Below, piece after piece: positions 21,474 to 30,560 of a stretch of DNA of 64,000 nt. The position numbers and the translations under genes are program-made. Positions within the stretch are counted from its first letter, which is position 1. Every line of letters begins with the position of its first letter. This stretch comes from Shewanella gelidimarina (lineage in GTDB: Bacteria > Pseudomonadota > Gammaproteobacteria > Enterobacterales > Shewanellaceae), in assembly GCF_023283945.1 (NCBI RefSeq), contig NZ_JAKIKW010000016.1:1-64000 (forward strand), given 5' to 3'. The notes beneath the pieces are model-generated. The model was not told the DNA's origin. It saw nothing but the letters and a program-made list of their open reading frames with translations, and ran no database searches.

Positions 21474-21507
21474 TTCTATTCGTTAGCTGTAGAGGTCGAT
21501 TCGCTTA

Positions 21508-22419
21508 ATGCAATATTTCCCGTTGTTTGTTGATACCCAATCCTTGAGAGTATTAATCGTAGGTGGTGGCGATGTTGCCAGTCGCAAACTCGACTTGCTC
21601 TGTCGTACTGAAGCCGAGGTGCATGTCATTGCGAAAGAGGCGAGCGTTGAAGTCATTGCTTATCAACAAAAAGGGCGTATTACGCTAGAGCTGCGTGCCG
21701 TAAATGAACACGATATCAGATCGTGGGATTTAGTTTATTTGGCAACGGCAGATAAAGCACTCAATGAGAGGTTAGCGACTATCGCTAAGCAGGGTAATAT
21801 ATGGGTTAATGTGGTTGATAACCCAAGCTTTTGCAGTTTTATAACGCCTTCTATTGTAGACAGAGGTCGATTACAAATAGCGATAAGCACAGCCGGCGCC
21901 GCGCCTGTTTATGCACGGGAGCTTAGAGCCAGACTAGAATCCTGGTTACCGCAATCGATTACGCCACTTTTTGATTTTATTGCAGAACGTCGACAAGACG
22001 TGCAAGCAAAGTTACCGATATTTAAACAAAGAAGATTGTTTTGGGAGCGTTTTTTTAAGCTCAATCAATCTCGATTTGATAAACAAACAACGGCTCATTA
22101 TCAAGCCTGTTTTACTCTGCAAGATGGACAAGGGGAGCTGTTACTACTCGATGAAAAAATCGAGGCCGAGCTTCTGCCTATCGCCGCGATGCCTTACCTG
22201 CAAAAATTAGATATTGTCTTTAGCGAACAATCAATGCCTCATACACTCAATGAGTTACTGAGGCGAGATGCTGCACGTGACAGCAACTGGAGTGATTACA
22301 GCTTGCAGCAAGCACTCAGTGCGGGTGAGCACTGCTTAGTGTATGCAGATGTTGCCGAGATTGATCGATTAGTCGCACTGTTTCCGCAAGCCAAGCGCGT
22401 AAAAGTAGGGGCAATCTAA
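21508..22419 (+). CDS. Precorrin-2 dehydrogenase / sirohydrochlorin ferrochelatase (CysG N-terminal, Met8-like)
   Basis: A 303-residue enzyme that oxidises precorrin-2 with NAD and inserts iron to give siroheme, the cofactor of sulfite and nitrite reductases. It shows the NAD site LIVGGGDVASRKLDLL, the VDNPSFCSFITPSIVDRG segment and STAGAAPVYARELRARLE. Unlike full CysG it lacks the methyltransferase half, which must be encoded elsewhere. The last 100 residues are a divergent extension. Confidence 0.87.
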   Translation: MQYFPLFVDTQSLRVLIVGGGDVASRKLDLLCRTEAEVHVIAKEASVEVIAYQQKGRITLELRAVNEHDIRSWDLVYLATADKALNERLATIAKQGNIWVNVVDNPSFCSFITPSIVDRGRLQIAISTAGAAPVYARELRARLESWLPQSITPLFDFIAERRQDVQAKLPIFKQRRLFWERFFKLNQSRFDKQTTAHYQACFTLQDGQGELLLLDEKIEAELLPIAAMPYLQKLDIVFSEQSMPHTLNELLRRDAARDSNWSDYSLQQALSAGEHCLVYADVAEIDRLVALFPQAKRVKVGAI

Positions 22420-22545
22420 GTTAACTCGAGTTTAGAGTAAGTGGGTACTGTATTTTGTTATCAAGGATTATAGTACCTTAATGTTTAGCCCTTTTTAGGG
22501 GGGATTTAAGGTACACTTAGCGCAAATACCCAGTCGAAAAAACTC

Positions 22546-23088
22546 ATGGCCTTAAAAGCAACAGTATTCAAAGTCTCTCTCCAAATCGCCGATATGGATC
22601 GTGCTTACTACAGCGATCATCAATTAATGCTGGCTCAGCATCCCTCTGAAACCGACGACCGTATGATGGTAAGGTTGCTCGCTTTCGCAATGAATGCCAG
22701 CGAATCTTTAGCTTTCAGCAAGGGTATGAACGTTGACGATGAACCAGAGCTTTGGGATAAAACCTTATCAGGTGAAATTGATCTCTGGATCGAGTTTGGT
22801 CAAAGTGATGAGAAATGGATCCGTAAAGCCTGTGGCCGTGCTAAAGCTGTGCAGCTAATTACCTATGCTGGTCGTAGTGTACCCATTTGGTGGAAACAGA
22901 ACGAAGCCGCGCTAGCACGCTACAATAACCTAACGGTGACCAATATCCCAGAAGACGCTGTTAAAGCGATGGGACAAATGGTGGGTAAGAATATGGCTCT
23001 GCAAATTAACATTTGTGAAGGTCAGATTTGGATTTCAGATGCAAATGACAGTGTTTTGGTCGAGCCTGAAATACTAAAGGGTGAATAA
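22546..23088 (+). CDS. yaeQ: YaeQ family protein
   Basis: A 180-residue protein matching YaeQ: MALKATVFKVSLQIADMDRAYY at the start, HPSETDDRMMVRLLAFAM, and the W-IRKACGRAKAV segment. The family has a PD-(D/E)XK-like nuclease fold. E. coli YaeQ was first described as suppressing loss of RfaH, but its activity remains unsettled. It appears monocistronic with a strong terminator. Confidence 0.9.
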   Translation: MALKATVFKVSLQIADMDRAYYSDHQLMLAQHPSETDDRMMVRLLAFAMNASESLAFSKGMNVDDEPELWDKTLSGEIDLWIEFGQSDEKWIRKACGRAKAVQLITYAGRSVPIWWKQNEAALARYNNLTVTNIPEDAVKAMGQMVGKNMALQINICEGQIWISDANDSVLVEPEILKGE

Positions 23089-23119
23089 CCCATCAGTATA
23101 GCGACGCTATAGTCATTTT

Positions 23120-23150
23120 AAGAAGCCAGTCATATGACTGGCTTCTTTGT
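23120..23150. terminator. Terminator of yaeQ
   Basis: A 28-bp perfect palindrome (23120-23147, arms reading AAGAAGCCAGTCAT) followed by a T-rich stretch. Confidence 0.85.
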
Positions 23151-23330
23151 TTTATAACATAAAAAAGTTAATGATAAACGGTGTATCCGACATCGACCAT
23201 GGACAATGTTGTTTTGCTTTATCTCAAGATTAAGTGTCTCAAAGTTAAACGTTGCTGCTTAGATCAAAGTTTAACGGTTGGAATTGCAGTATAAAGTGTC
23301 TATTAAATACAGCTTAAATTTTGAGGGTAT

Positions 23331-23573
23331 ATGTCAGATTCAATACACGGTCACAAGGTTATGGAGCTCATGCTTGAGCATGAACAGCCTTTATCACGAG
23401 AAGCTTTAAAAGCGTTAATGCAGGGGACATTTGGTGCCGATGCTCGTTACCATACTTGTTCTGCTGAAGAGATGAATGCCGAAGCCCTGATTGACTTTTT
23501 AGAGAAGAAAGGTAAGTTTATTCACTCTGAGGCTGGCATTGCGACAGCAGCCGATCGTATTTGCAATCATTAA
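23331..23573 (+). CDS. yecH: YecH family protein, putative metal binding
   Basis: An 80-residue protein of the YecH/DUF2492 family. IHGHKVMELM, the TFGADARYHTCSAEEM segment and the C-terminal DRICNH supply the conserved His and Cys residues expected to bind a metal. The match to E. coli YecH is nearly full length. Role unknown. It is a single-gene unit with a terminator at 23621-23653. Confidence 0.9.
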   Translation: MSDSIHGHKVMELMLEHEQPLSREALKALMQGTFGADARYHTCSAEEMNAEALIDFLEKKGKFIHSEAGIATAADRICNH

Positions 23574-23620
23574 AATAATGAAGCATTAGACGTAGGGCTC
23601 AATTAGCACGATCTAAATAA

Positions 23621-23653
23621 AAAATGCTCAAAGTGTTAACTTTGAGCATTTTT
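23621..23653. terminator. Bidirectional terminator between yecH and psiE
   Basis: A 14-bp perfect stem (AAAATGCTCAAAGT and its complement) with a GTTA loop, A-rich on one side and T-rich on the other, between two converging genes. Confidence 0.9.
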
Positions 23654-23677
23654 GTATTCATCGCACTTAAGTTGTGA

Positions 23678-24082
23678 CTAATCATCTTCCTTAGGGCGGG
23701 GATACGGTAATTTCAATTGCCCCCAGCGGATAACAATAACAGTGGCTGCTAAAATTAACGTTGAGAATGAGATCGAAGCAATACGCCAGTCGTCCATAGC
23801 TTTCATATCTAAAATTAGATAACGCGCTAACGCAACAATAGCAATGTAAAGCGGCATTCTAATCGGCAATTTTCCCGACTCGGCATAATGCGAAACCATT
23901 GCTAATACTTCTAGGTAAATAAACAGCAGCAATAAGTCAGCTAAAGCGACTTCACCCGCGTTAAATATATGCACTATCTCTTGTCCAATCGCCACAATAG
24001 TGGCGATGGCAATAATCATTAATACTAAATGTTCAACGGCTTTGATACTTGTAATACCGTATTTTCGATACATTTTATCCAT
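23678..24082 (-). CDS. psiE: PsiE family phosphate-starvation-inducible membrane protein
   Basis: A 134-residue inner-membrane protein with four hydrophobic helices and the PsiE segments LLLFIYLEVLAMVSHY and RMPLYIAIVALARYLILD. I start it at the ATG whose upstream AGGGGA fits a ribosome site; this gives the usual family length (E. coli 136). A longer in-frame start at 24193 is not supported. Its job is unknown; in E. coli it is induced by phosphate starvation. Confidence 0.88.
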   Translation of the reverse strand: MDKMYRKYGITSIKAVEHLVLMIIAIATIVAIGQEIVHIFNAGEVALADLLLLFIYLEVLAMVSHYAESGKLPIRMPLYIAIVALARYLILDMKAMDDWRIASISFSTLILAATVIVIRWGQLKLPYPRPKEDD

Positions 24083-24605
24083 GTTGTCCCCTAATGCAGT
24101 CGTTTCATAAAGAGTACCAGTAAATCGTATAAATGCGACATCGACGATGTGATGCTTTTCACAGTTGCGAGTTTTATATAGAAAAATCAGCATTTTGAAA
24201 TGAAACGTTTATGAATGAAAGGTAAAGACATGACTGTGTCGTGTATGTTTTTAGGCAACGTATGTAATACCAGTTGCATTAAAAGTCTGACCATTCAGCG
24301 GGAATTCAAAGCCCTGTAGGCGAGGTGGGGGGTGAAGCTAATCGTTATTCTAGGCTCTGGCATCTTCGGTAACAGCTCTATGCGTTACTCTCGATAATTG
24401 CTCCTGCATTATTCTATCTTCTGCATCTGACCTTCATGTAGGGAGTAAATGTCATATGTTGTATGGAACAAAATAGACCATTCTGTCGTCAATGCGCCTT
24501 GAATTGAGAAGCTTGAGCGCTTCTGAATTGACTACATACTTAATGCAATTGATATCAGCACTGGCATCAATGGATAAACATTTTAAGCGAGATACTGAGG
24601 TATAA
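24083..24605. other. Intergenic stretch without a visible gene
   Basis: About 520 bp between two minus-strand genes. It contains no ORF with a supporting ribosome site and no clear repeat. The part nearest psiE should contain its promoter. Confidence 0.55.
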
Positions 24606-24631
24606 AAAAACCGCCTAATGAGGCGGTTTTT
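24606..24631 (-). terminator. Terminator of suhB
   Basis: An 11-bp perfect stem AAAAACCGCCT/AGGCGGTTTTT with an AATG loop, 34 bp after the suhB stop on the minus strand. Confidence 0.92.
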
Positions 24632-24664
24632 AAAATATCCAAATAATTTATACTCTGCTGATCA

Positions 24665-25468
24665 TTAACGCTTAAGCGCTTCGCTCAATAATGGGCGGAA
24701 TGACTTAACAAGAGCAGTTGTTGTTTTTGGGTTACCTGCAACGATATTTCCTGATGTGAGGTAGTTATGGTTGCCAGTAAAGTCAGTGACTGTGCCGCCA
24801 GCTTCACGAACAATCAAATCACCTGCTGCAATGTCCCAAGGCTTAAGACCGATTTCAAAGAAACCATCAACACGGCCAGCTGCAAGGTAAGCTAGATCTA
24901 ACGCGGCAGAACCTGCACGACGTAAATCAGCACATTGTGTAAATGTTAAAGCGAAAAGCTTCATGTACGTTTCAGTGTGCTGTTTTGCCTTGAAAGGGAA
25001 TCCAGTAGCAATGATATTGTCACTCAGATCGTTTCTTGGCTTAACGCGAATTCGGAAGTCGTTTAACTTGGCAAATTTTCCGCGTACAGCAGAGAAAAGC
25101 TCATCACGAATAGGGTCATACACAACAGCAACTTCTGTTTTACCTTTAAACTGCATCGCGACAGATACAGCAAAGTGAGGGATACCTCTGACAAAGTTAT
25201 TAGTGCCATCCAGTGGGTCTATGATCCAAACGTAATCTTTATTAGCGCCTTTGTTCTCACCTGTTTCTTCACCAATGATAGTGTGATCAGGGTAAGCCTT
25301 ACGGATCTGGTAGGTAATTGCAGCTTCAGCTTCTTTATCCACGTTAGTGACGTAGTCATTAGCCCCTTTTGAAGTAACCTCAATACGGTCTAGTTCGCCA
25401 TAAGCACGTGTAATTATTTGGCCGGCAGCGCGAGCGGCGCGCACGGCAATGGTATGCATTGGAAGCAT
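24665..25468 (-). CDS. suhB: Inositol-1-monophosphatase / Nus factor SuhB
   Basis: A 267-residue magnesium-dependent phosphatase, which in E. coli also helps rRNA transcription antitermination. Metal-binding motifs are present: GEETG, WIIDPLDGTNNFVRGIPHFAVSVA, and WDIAAGDLIVREAGG near the C-terminus. Length equals the E. coli protein. It is divergent from trmJ, as in E. coli. Confidence 0.95.
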   Translation of the reverse strand: MLPMHTIAVRAARAAGQIITRAYGELDRIEVTSKGANDYVTNVDKEAEAAITYQIRKAYPDHTIIGEETGENKGANKDYVWIIDPLDGTNNFVRGIPHFAVSVAMQFKGKTEVAVVYDPIRDELFSAVRGKFAKLNDFRIRVKPRNDLSDNIIATGFPFKAKQHTETYMKLFALTFTQCADLRRAGSAALDLAYLAAGRVDGFFEIGLKPWDIAAGDLIVREAGGTVTDFTGNHNYLTSGNIVAGNPKTTTALVKSFRPLLSEALKR

Positions 25469-25626
25469 TGCAAATCCCCTGGATGTAAAAGAACAGATAT
25501 AAATTATCGGAGCCGAATTATACGTGTTTTTTCGATGATATCAAATGCTGATTTTTGTATAAGTAAAAATAGCAGGCTTGTGTTAAAATATTTTCAAGTG
25601 TCCTCTCATTTAAATTAAGTAATTTC

Positions 25627-26391
25627 ATGCTCAGCAATATTCGCGTCGTTCTTGTCGGTACATCCCACCCAGGGAATATAGGTTCAACAGCCCGTGCTAT
25701 GAAAACCATGGGGTTATCCACTTTATATCTAGCAGAACCTAGGGTTACACCTGATGGCCATTCAGTGGCGTTAGCCGCAGGTGCTTCAGATATTTTAAAA
25801 CATGCTATTACAGTAGGCTCTGTTGAAGAGGCTATTGCAGATTGTAGCCTAGTTATCGCTACCAGTGCCCGAAGCCGCACACTTGATTGGCCAATGCTAG
25901 AGCCAAGAGAGGCGGGTGAAAAACTTGTTGCATCAGCACTCACCGGTCCAGTCGCTATCGTATTTGGACGTGAAAACAACGGCCTTTCTAATGAAGAGTT
26001 GCAGGGCTGCGATTATCACGTTGCGATACCCGCCAACCCTGAATACACCTCGCTTAACTTAGCGCAGGCTGTTCAAATCATCTGTTATGAAGCTCGTGTA
26101 GCGCATTTAGCGCAGGTTCAAAAAGAGTTTGAAAGTAATAAGCCTGACGGATTTGTTGAGCCTGAAAACGAATATCCATTTTCAAAAGAGCGTGAAAACT
26201 TTTATGAACATATGGAGAACACGCTTTTATCGACCCATTTTATCGTGAAACAACATCCAGGTCAGGTAATGACAAAGCTACGTAGGCTATTCAGTCGCGC
26301 TAGAATCGAACGTCAAGAGATGAATATCTTGCGGGGGATTTTAACGTCGGTAGACAAAGTTGTCGCTAAGAATGAAACCAACGATAAGTAA
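25627..26391 (+). CDS. trmJ: tRNA (cytidine/uridine-32) 2'-O-methyltransferase TrmJ
   Basis: A SPOUT-class methyltransferase of 254 residues that methylates the ribose of position 32 in several tRNAs. N-terminal [24 protein letters not shown], then [14 protein letters not shown] and [16 protein letters not shown], make up the knotted SAM site. It lies between suhB and the cysE-isc genes, the same neighbourhood as in E. coli. It sits 15 bp ahead of cysE. Confidence 0.94.
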   Translation: MLSNIRVVLVGTSHPGNIGSTARAMKTMGLSTLYLAEPRVTPDGHSVALAAGASDILKHAITVGSVEEAIADCSLVIATSARSRTLDWPMLEPREAGEKLVASALTGPVAIVFGRENNGLSNEELQGCDYHVAIPANPEYTSLNLAQAVQIICYEARVAHLAQVQKEFESNKPDGFVEPENEYPFSKERENFYEHMENTLLSTHFIVKQHPGQVMTKLRRLFSRARIERQEMNILRGILTSVDKVVAKNETNDK

Positions 26392-26406
26392 AAGGAAGTA
26401 GTTAGC

Positions 26407-27228
26407 ATGGGTGTTATCGCGAGACTTAAAGATGATATAGCGTCTATCTACCATAGAGACCCCGCCGCGAACGGAACAATTGAAATACTGTTCAATTATC
26501 CAGGCATGCAAGCAATATGGATCCACAGGATCAGTCATAAGCTTTGGGTGCGAAAATGGCGTTTGTTAGCGCGATGTCTATCTACATTCTCACGTTGGTT
26601 AACCGGTGTTGAGATCCACCCCGGTGCCACCATTGGCGACCGGTTCTTTATCGACCATGGTATGGGTGTTGTCATTGGTGAAACGGCCGAAATTGGTAAT
26701 GATTGTACCTTGTATCACGGCGTGACACTCGGTGGTACAACATGGCAGTCTGGCAAGCGGCACCCAACGCTTGGCAATAATGTCGTTATTGGCGCAGGGG
26801 CAAAAATCCTTGGACCGATTACGATGAATGATGGCGCACGTGTGGGTTCTAATTCGGTTGTTGTTAAAGATGTACCGATAGACACCACCGTGGTTGGCAT
26901 CCCTGGGCGTGCAGTTGCTAGCCCGTCAGAGCAATCTACAGAGCAAACCAATCGGCGCACTGAAATGGCGAAGAAGTATGGTTTTGATGCTTACGCTGTT
27001 GCACCTGATAACCCTGATCCAGTCGCCAACGCAATTGGCCAAATGCTGGACCATATGACTTTGATGGATTCAAAAGTACAAGAAGTTTGCCAAGCTGTAC
27101 AAAGTTTGGGCGGTAGTGTTTGCACGGAGAAGCTACCTGAACTTGAAGTTGATGAGTTTAGTGAAGCTGAATCAGCAGCAGCACAAAAACGCCAGAAGTC
27201 ATTAGATGAGTTTGATCCCATTATCTAG
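26407..27228 (+). CDS. cysE: Serine O-acetyltransferase CysE
   Basis: A 273-residue hexapeptide-repeat acyltransferase making O-acetylserine, the carbon skeleton for cysteine. Left-handed beta-helix repeats carry the active-site region [26 protein letters not shown] and [18 protein letters not shown]. Helices lie at the N-terminus. The C-terminal tail is long and acidic and ends DEFDPII, resembling the Ile-ending tail that binds cysteine synthase. Its position directly before the isc operon links cysteine supply with IscS, which consumes cysteine. Confidence 0.94.
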   Translation: MGVIARLKDDIASIYHRDPAANGTIEILFNYPGMQAIWIHRISHKLWVRKWRLLARCLSTFSRWLTGVEIHPGATIGDRFFIDHGMGVVIGETAEIGNDCTLYHGVTLGGTTWQSGKRHPTLGNNVVIGAGAKILGPITMNDGARVGSNSVVVKDVPIDTTVVGIPGRAVASPSEQSTEQTNRRTEMAKKYGFDAYAVAPDNPDPVANAIGQMLDHMTLMDSKVQEVCQAVQSLGGSVCTEKLPELEVDEFSEAESAAAQKRQKSLDEFDPII

Positions 27229-27281
27229 ACTTATGTGCGCCATTTTTACTAAATACCATTGAATCTTGCCTAATAAAAAGG

Positions 27282-27315
27282 TTAAATACCCCAGCAAAAT
27301 GACGGGGTATTTAAT
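27282..27315. terminator. Hairpin after cysE
   Basis: An 11-bp inverted repeat TTAAATACCCC/GGGGTATTTAA with an 11-nt loop; the T run is short. Probably the end of the trmJ-cysE transcript. Confidence 0.5.
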
Positions 27316-27334
27316 CCCTGCCATGCTCTTTATA

Positions 27335-27359
27335 ATACTTGACCAATTCACTAGGTTTT
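27335..27359 (+). promoter_or_regulatory. IscR type-1 box, site A
   Basis: ATACTTGACCAATTCACTAG fits the known [4Fe... no, 2Fe-2S]-IscR type-1 motif (ATAxxTGACT...). It lies about 85 bp before iscR and overlaps a TTGACC that can serve as a -35 element. In E. coli holo-IscR represses the isc promoter at equivalent tandem sites. Confidence 0.8.
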
Positions 27360-27360
27360 T

Positions 27361-27385
27361 ATACTTGACTAAATTACTCAGGTAT
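27361..27385 (+). promoter_or_regulatory. IscR type-1 box, site B
   Basis: Second copy, ATACTTGACTAAATTACTCA, placed 26 bp after site A and ending about 40 bp before iscR. Two tandem type-1 sites match the layout of the E. coli iscR promoter and predict autorepression when clusters are plentiful. Confidence 0.82.
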
Positions 27386-27425
27386 GATGAAATTACCCTA
27401 TGCTTTTTTGGGAGACGTACTAGCA

Positions 27426-27887
27426 ATGAAACTTACATCAAAAGGTCGGTATGCTGTCACTGCAATGCTAGATGTTGCAATGCATTCTACCGATGGTCCA
27501 GTACCATTAGCCGACATTTCAGAGCGCCAAGGGATCTCTCTATCTTACCTAGAACAACTTTTCGCAAAACTTAGAAAAAATGGGCTTGTATCTAGCGTCA
27601 GAGGCCCAGGTGGCGGATATCGCTTAGGTACAGACGCAGGCGAAATTTCTGTAGGCATGGTTGTACGAGCTGTTGATGAATCTGTTGATGCTACTCGTTG
27701 CCAAGGAAAGGGTAATTGCCAAAGCGGAACCCGATGCTTGACTCATTCTTTATGGGGCGATTTGAGCTCACAGATTTCAGATTTTTTAAACGGCATTTCA
27801 TTGGCCGGATTGATGCGAAAAAGAGATGTGCAATTTATCTCAGTTAAACAAGACAAATTGCAGCAGGAACAGAGAATCAGCGTTTAG
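27426..27887 (+). CDS. iscR: Iron-sulfur cluster regulator IscR
   Basis: An Rrf2-family regulator of 153 residues carrying a [2Fe-2S] cluster. A winged helix ([31 protein letters not shown]) is followed by the ligand residues Cys92, Cys98, Cys104 and His107, at the same numbers as E. coli IscR. I start at ATG 27426 because [10 protein letters not shown] is the conserved N-terminus. A start 42 bp earlier would read through an IscR box. It is the first gene of the isc operon. Confidence 0.96.
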   Translation: MKLTSKGRYAVTAMLDVAMHSTDGPVPLADISERQGISLSYLEQLFAKLRKNGLVSSVRGPGGGYRLGTDAGEISVGMVVRAVDESVDATRCQGKGNCQSGTRCLTHSLWGDLSSQISDFLNGISLAGLMRKRDVQFISVKQDKLQQEQRISV

Positions 27888-27969
27888 CGGTCTCTGTTAT
27901 TAACATAAAATAATTATTTGTACGTTGTAAGTGGTAGCACTATGGCTACCACAAAGTACGGAGTGTGTG

Positions 27970-29184
27970 ATGAAGCTACCTATCTACTTAGATTATGCTG
28001 CGACGACGCCGGTTGATCCTCGCGTGGCAGAGAAAATGATGCAGTGCATGACTATGGACGGCATTTTTGGTAATCCAGCGTCTCGTTCTCACCGTTACGG
28101 TTGGCAAGCTGAAGAAGCTGTTGATATTGCTCGTAACCAGATTGCAGACCTGATCAATGCCGACCCGCGTGAAATCGTATTTACGTCTGGTGCAACAGAG
28201 TCTGACAACCTAGCGATTAAAGGTGTTGCTCACTTCTACCATAAGAAGGGTAAGCACATCATCACCAGTAAAACAGAACATAAAGCCGTGTTAGATACGT
28301 GCCGTCAACTTGAGCGTGAAGGTTATGAGGTTACTTATCTTCAGCCAGAGCCTAGCGGCCTTATTCCAATTGCTATGATCGAAGCGGCAATGCGTGAAGA
28401 CACGTTACTTGTCAGCATTATGCAGGTCAATAATGAGATTGGTGTGATCCAAGACATCGATGCAATTGGTGAACTTTGTCGTTCACGTAAAATTGTATTC
28501 CATGTTGATGCAGCACAAAGTGTTGGCAAAATTCCAGTAGATGTGCGAAAGACAAAAGTTGATCTGATGTCTATTTCTGCTCACAAGATGTATGGCCCTA
28601 AAGGTATCGGCGCATTATATGTAAGCCGTAAGCCTCGCATTCGTTTAGAAGCGGCTATGCACGGTGGTGGTCATGAACGTGGTATGCGCAGTGGCACATT
28701 AGCTACGCACCAGATTGTTGGTTTCGGTGAAGCGGCTGCTATCGCAAAAACTGACATGGAATCAGATAACGAGCGCATTCGTCGTCTACGCGATAAGTTG
28801 TGGAATGGTATAAATCACATTGAAGAGACTTATATCAATGGCGATATGAACCAAAGATATTGCGGTAGTTTAAATGTCAGCTTTAACTTCGTCGAAGGTG
28901 AGTCTTTGATGATGGCGCTTAAAGATCTTGCTGTTTCTTCAGGCTCTGCGTGTACTTCTGCTAGCTTAGAGCCTAGCTACGTGCTTCGTGCTCTTGGTTT
29001 AAATGACGAAATGGCTCATAGCTCGATTCGATTCTCATTGGGTCGCTTTACGACTGATGAAGAGATTGATCATGCAATAGAAACAATTAAAGAATCTATT
29101 GGTAACTTAAGGGAAATGTCTCCGCTTTGGGAAATGTTCCAAGACGGTATTGACCTGGACTCAGTTCAGTGGGCACACCACTAA
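27970..29184 (+). CDS. iscS: Cysteine desulfurase IscS
   Basis: A 404-residue PLP enzyme turning cysteine into alanine and passing the sulfur as a persulfide to IscU, TusA and others. Lys206 ([10 protein letters not shown]) holds PLP and Cys328 ([10 protein letters not shown]) is the persulfide residue, both at E. coli numbers. The start at [16 protein letters not shown] has GGAG eight bases upstream. Confidence 0.98.
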   Translation: MKLPIYLDYAATTPVDPRVAEKMMQCMTMDGIFGNPASRSHRYGWQAEEAVDIARNQIADLINADPREIVFTSGATESDNLAIKGVAHFYHKKGKHIITSKTEHKAVLDTCRQLEREGYEVTYLQPEPSGLIPIAMIEAAMREDTLLVSIMQVNNEIGVIQDIDAIGELCRSRKIVFHVDAAQSVGKIPVDVRKTKVDLMSISAHKMYGPKGIGALYVSRKPRIRLEAAMHGGGHERGMRSGTLATHQIVGFGEAAAIAKTDMESDNERIRRLRDKLWNGINHIEETYINGDMNQRYCGSLNVSFNFVEGESLMMALKDLAVSSGSACTSASLEPSYVLRALGLNDEMAHSSIRFSLGRFTTDEEIDHAIETIKESIGNLREMSPLWEMFQDGIDLDSVQWAHH

Positions 29185-29224
29185 CCTTAACGACATTAAC
29201 GAATAGATAAACTGGAGTAGTATC

Positions 29225-29608
29225 ATGGCTTATAGCGAAAAAGTAATCGATCATTATGAGAATCCACGCAACGTTGGTTCGTTTGATAAAAACGACACCT
29301 CAGTTGTCACTGGAATGGTCGGCGCACCTGCCTGTGGCGATGTAATGAAGCTACAACTGCGCATTAATGATAATGGTATTATCGAAGATGCTAAGTTTAA
29401 GACATACGGTTGCGGCAGCGCGATTGCGTCTAGTTCATTAGTCACTGAATGGGTAAAAGGCAAAACAGTTGAAGAAGCCGGTGCAATTAAAAACACCGAC
29501 ATTGCTGAAGAGCTTGCGTTACCACCTGTTAAAATCCATTGTTCGATTTTGGCTGAAGATGCCATTAAAGCTGCTCTGGATGAGTATAAAACAAAGCAAT
29601 TGAAGTAA
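29225..29608 (+). CDS. iscU: Iron-sulfur cluster scaffold IscU
   Basis: A 127-residue scaffold on which [2Fe-2S] clusters are built. Ligand cysteines 37, 63 and 106 are all present, as is the LPPVK sequence (99-103) recognised by the HscA chaperone. Confidence 0.98.
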   Translation: MAYSEKVIDHYENPRNVGSFDKNDTSVVTGMVGAPACGDVMKLQLRINDNGIIEDAKFKTYGCGSAIASSSLVTEWVKGKTVEEAGAIKNTDIAEELALPPVKIHCSILAEDAIKAALDEYKTKQLK

Positions 29609-29622
29609 TACCTGGAGTTAAG

Positions 29623-29946
29623 ATGGCAATTAGTATCACTCCCGCAGCGGCAGACCGAGTTAAGAGCTTTCTGGTTAGCCGCGGCAAAGGTCTAGGCTTA
29701 CGTTTAGGGCTAAAAACATCAGGCTGTTCTGGTATGGCTTACATACTGGAGTTTGTTGATGATTTGAATGATGACGATGAACTATATGATATCGATGGTG
29801 TAAAGATCATCATTGATGCTAAGAGTTTTATCTATCTTCAAGGGATTGAGTTGGACTTCATTAAAGAAGGCCTTAACGAAGGTTTCCAATTTAACAACCC
29901 TAATGCGAAAGGTGAATGTGGTTGCGGTGAAAGTTTTACCGTATAA
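29623..29946 (+). CDS. iscA: A-type iron-sulfur carrier IscA
   Basis: A 107-residue carrier with the three conserved cysteines Cys35, Cys99 and Cys101 (KTSGCSG and GECGCGESF). It passes clusters from IscU to target proteins. Confidence 0.97.
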   Translation: MAISITPAAADRVKSFLVSRGKGLGLRLGLKTSGCSGMAYILEFVDDLNDDDELYDIDGVKIIIDAKSFIYLQGIELDFIKEGLNEGFQFNNPNAKGECGCGESFTV

Positions 29947-29963
29947 GCTTTGAAAGTTAAACT

Positions 29964-30488
29964 ATGAATTATTTTGAGCTGTTTAGTTTATCTCCTTCCT
30001 ATGATGTCGACACCGCCATCCTTGCAGAGCGCTATCGCGATCTGCAAAGGGCGGTTCATCCCGACAAATTTGCTAACGCAAGTGAACAAGATAAACGCTT
30101 GTCAGTACAACGTACTGCACAAATCAATGATGCCTTTCAAACATTGAAAAACCCAATCCAACGCGCTGAGCACTTATTGGCCCTTAAAGGGCTAGAGTTA
30201 AGTCACGAGTCTACTACGCTTAAAGATACTCAATTTTTAATGCAGCAGATCGAATGGCGAGAATCTCTTGAAGAGATTGGCGATAGTGATGATCCTGAAG
30301 CGGAAATAGAAGGGCTTTATGCTTCTTTTGATGCGTTTGCAAAGCCGATCACAGCAGCGCTAAAAGTGCTACTGCTGAGTGATTTGGAATCTGATCATTT
30401 GCAGGCAGCGGACCAAATTCGTAAACTTAAGTTTATGGCAAAATTACAAGACGAGTTGGCAAGAGTGGAAGATGCGCTCTTAGATTAG
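29964..30488 (+). CDS. hscB: Co-chaperone HscB
   Basis: A J-domain protein of 174 residues that brings IscU to HscA and stimulates its ATPase. The HPD motif is at residues 32-34, followed by the C-terminal helical IscU-binding part. It is separated from hscA by a perfect terminator hairpin. Confidence 0.96.
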   Translation: MNYFELFSLSPSYDVDTAILAERYRDLQRAVHPDKFANASEQDKRLSVQRTAQINDAFQTLKNPIQRAEHLLALKGLELSHESTTLKDTQFLMQQIEWRESLEEIGDSDDPEAEIEGLYASFDAFAKPITAALKVLLLSDLESDHLQAADQIRKLKFMAKLQDELARVEDALLD

Positions 30489-30513
30489 CCCACTGGTTTT
30501 TATTTTATAATTC

Positions 30514-30547
30514 TGTTGGCTCAATAACCTTGAGCCAACATTTTTTT
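30514..30547 (+). terminator. Strong intrinsic terminator between hscB and hscA
   Basis: An 11-bp perfect GC-containing stem (TGTTGGCTCAA/TTGAGCCAACA) with a 5-nt loop and seven T residues sits in the 72-bp gap inside the isc operon. Unless read through, it would lower hscA-fdx relative to iscRSUA-hscB. Confidence 0.88.
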
Positions 30548-30560
30548 AAGTTGGATATAT

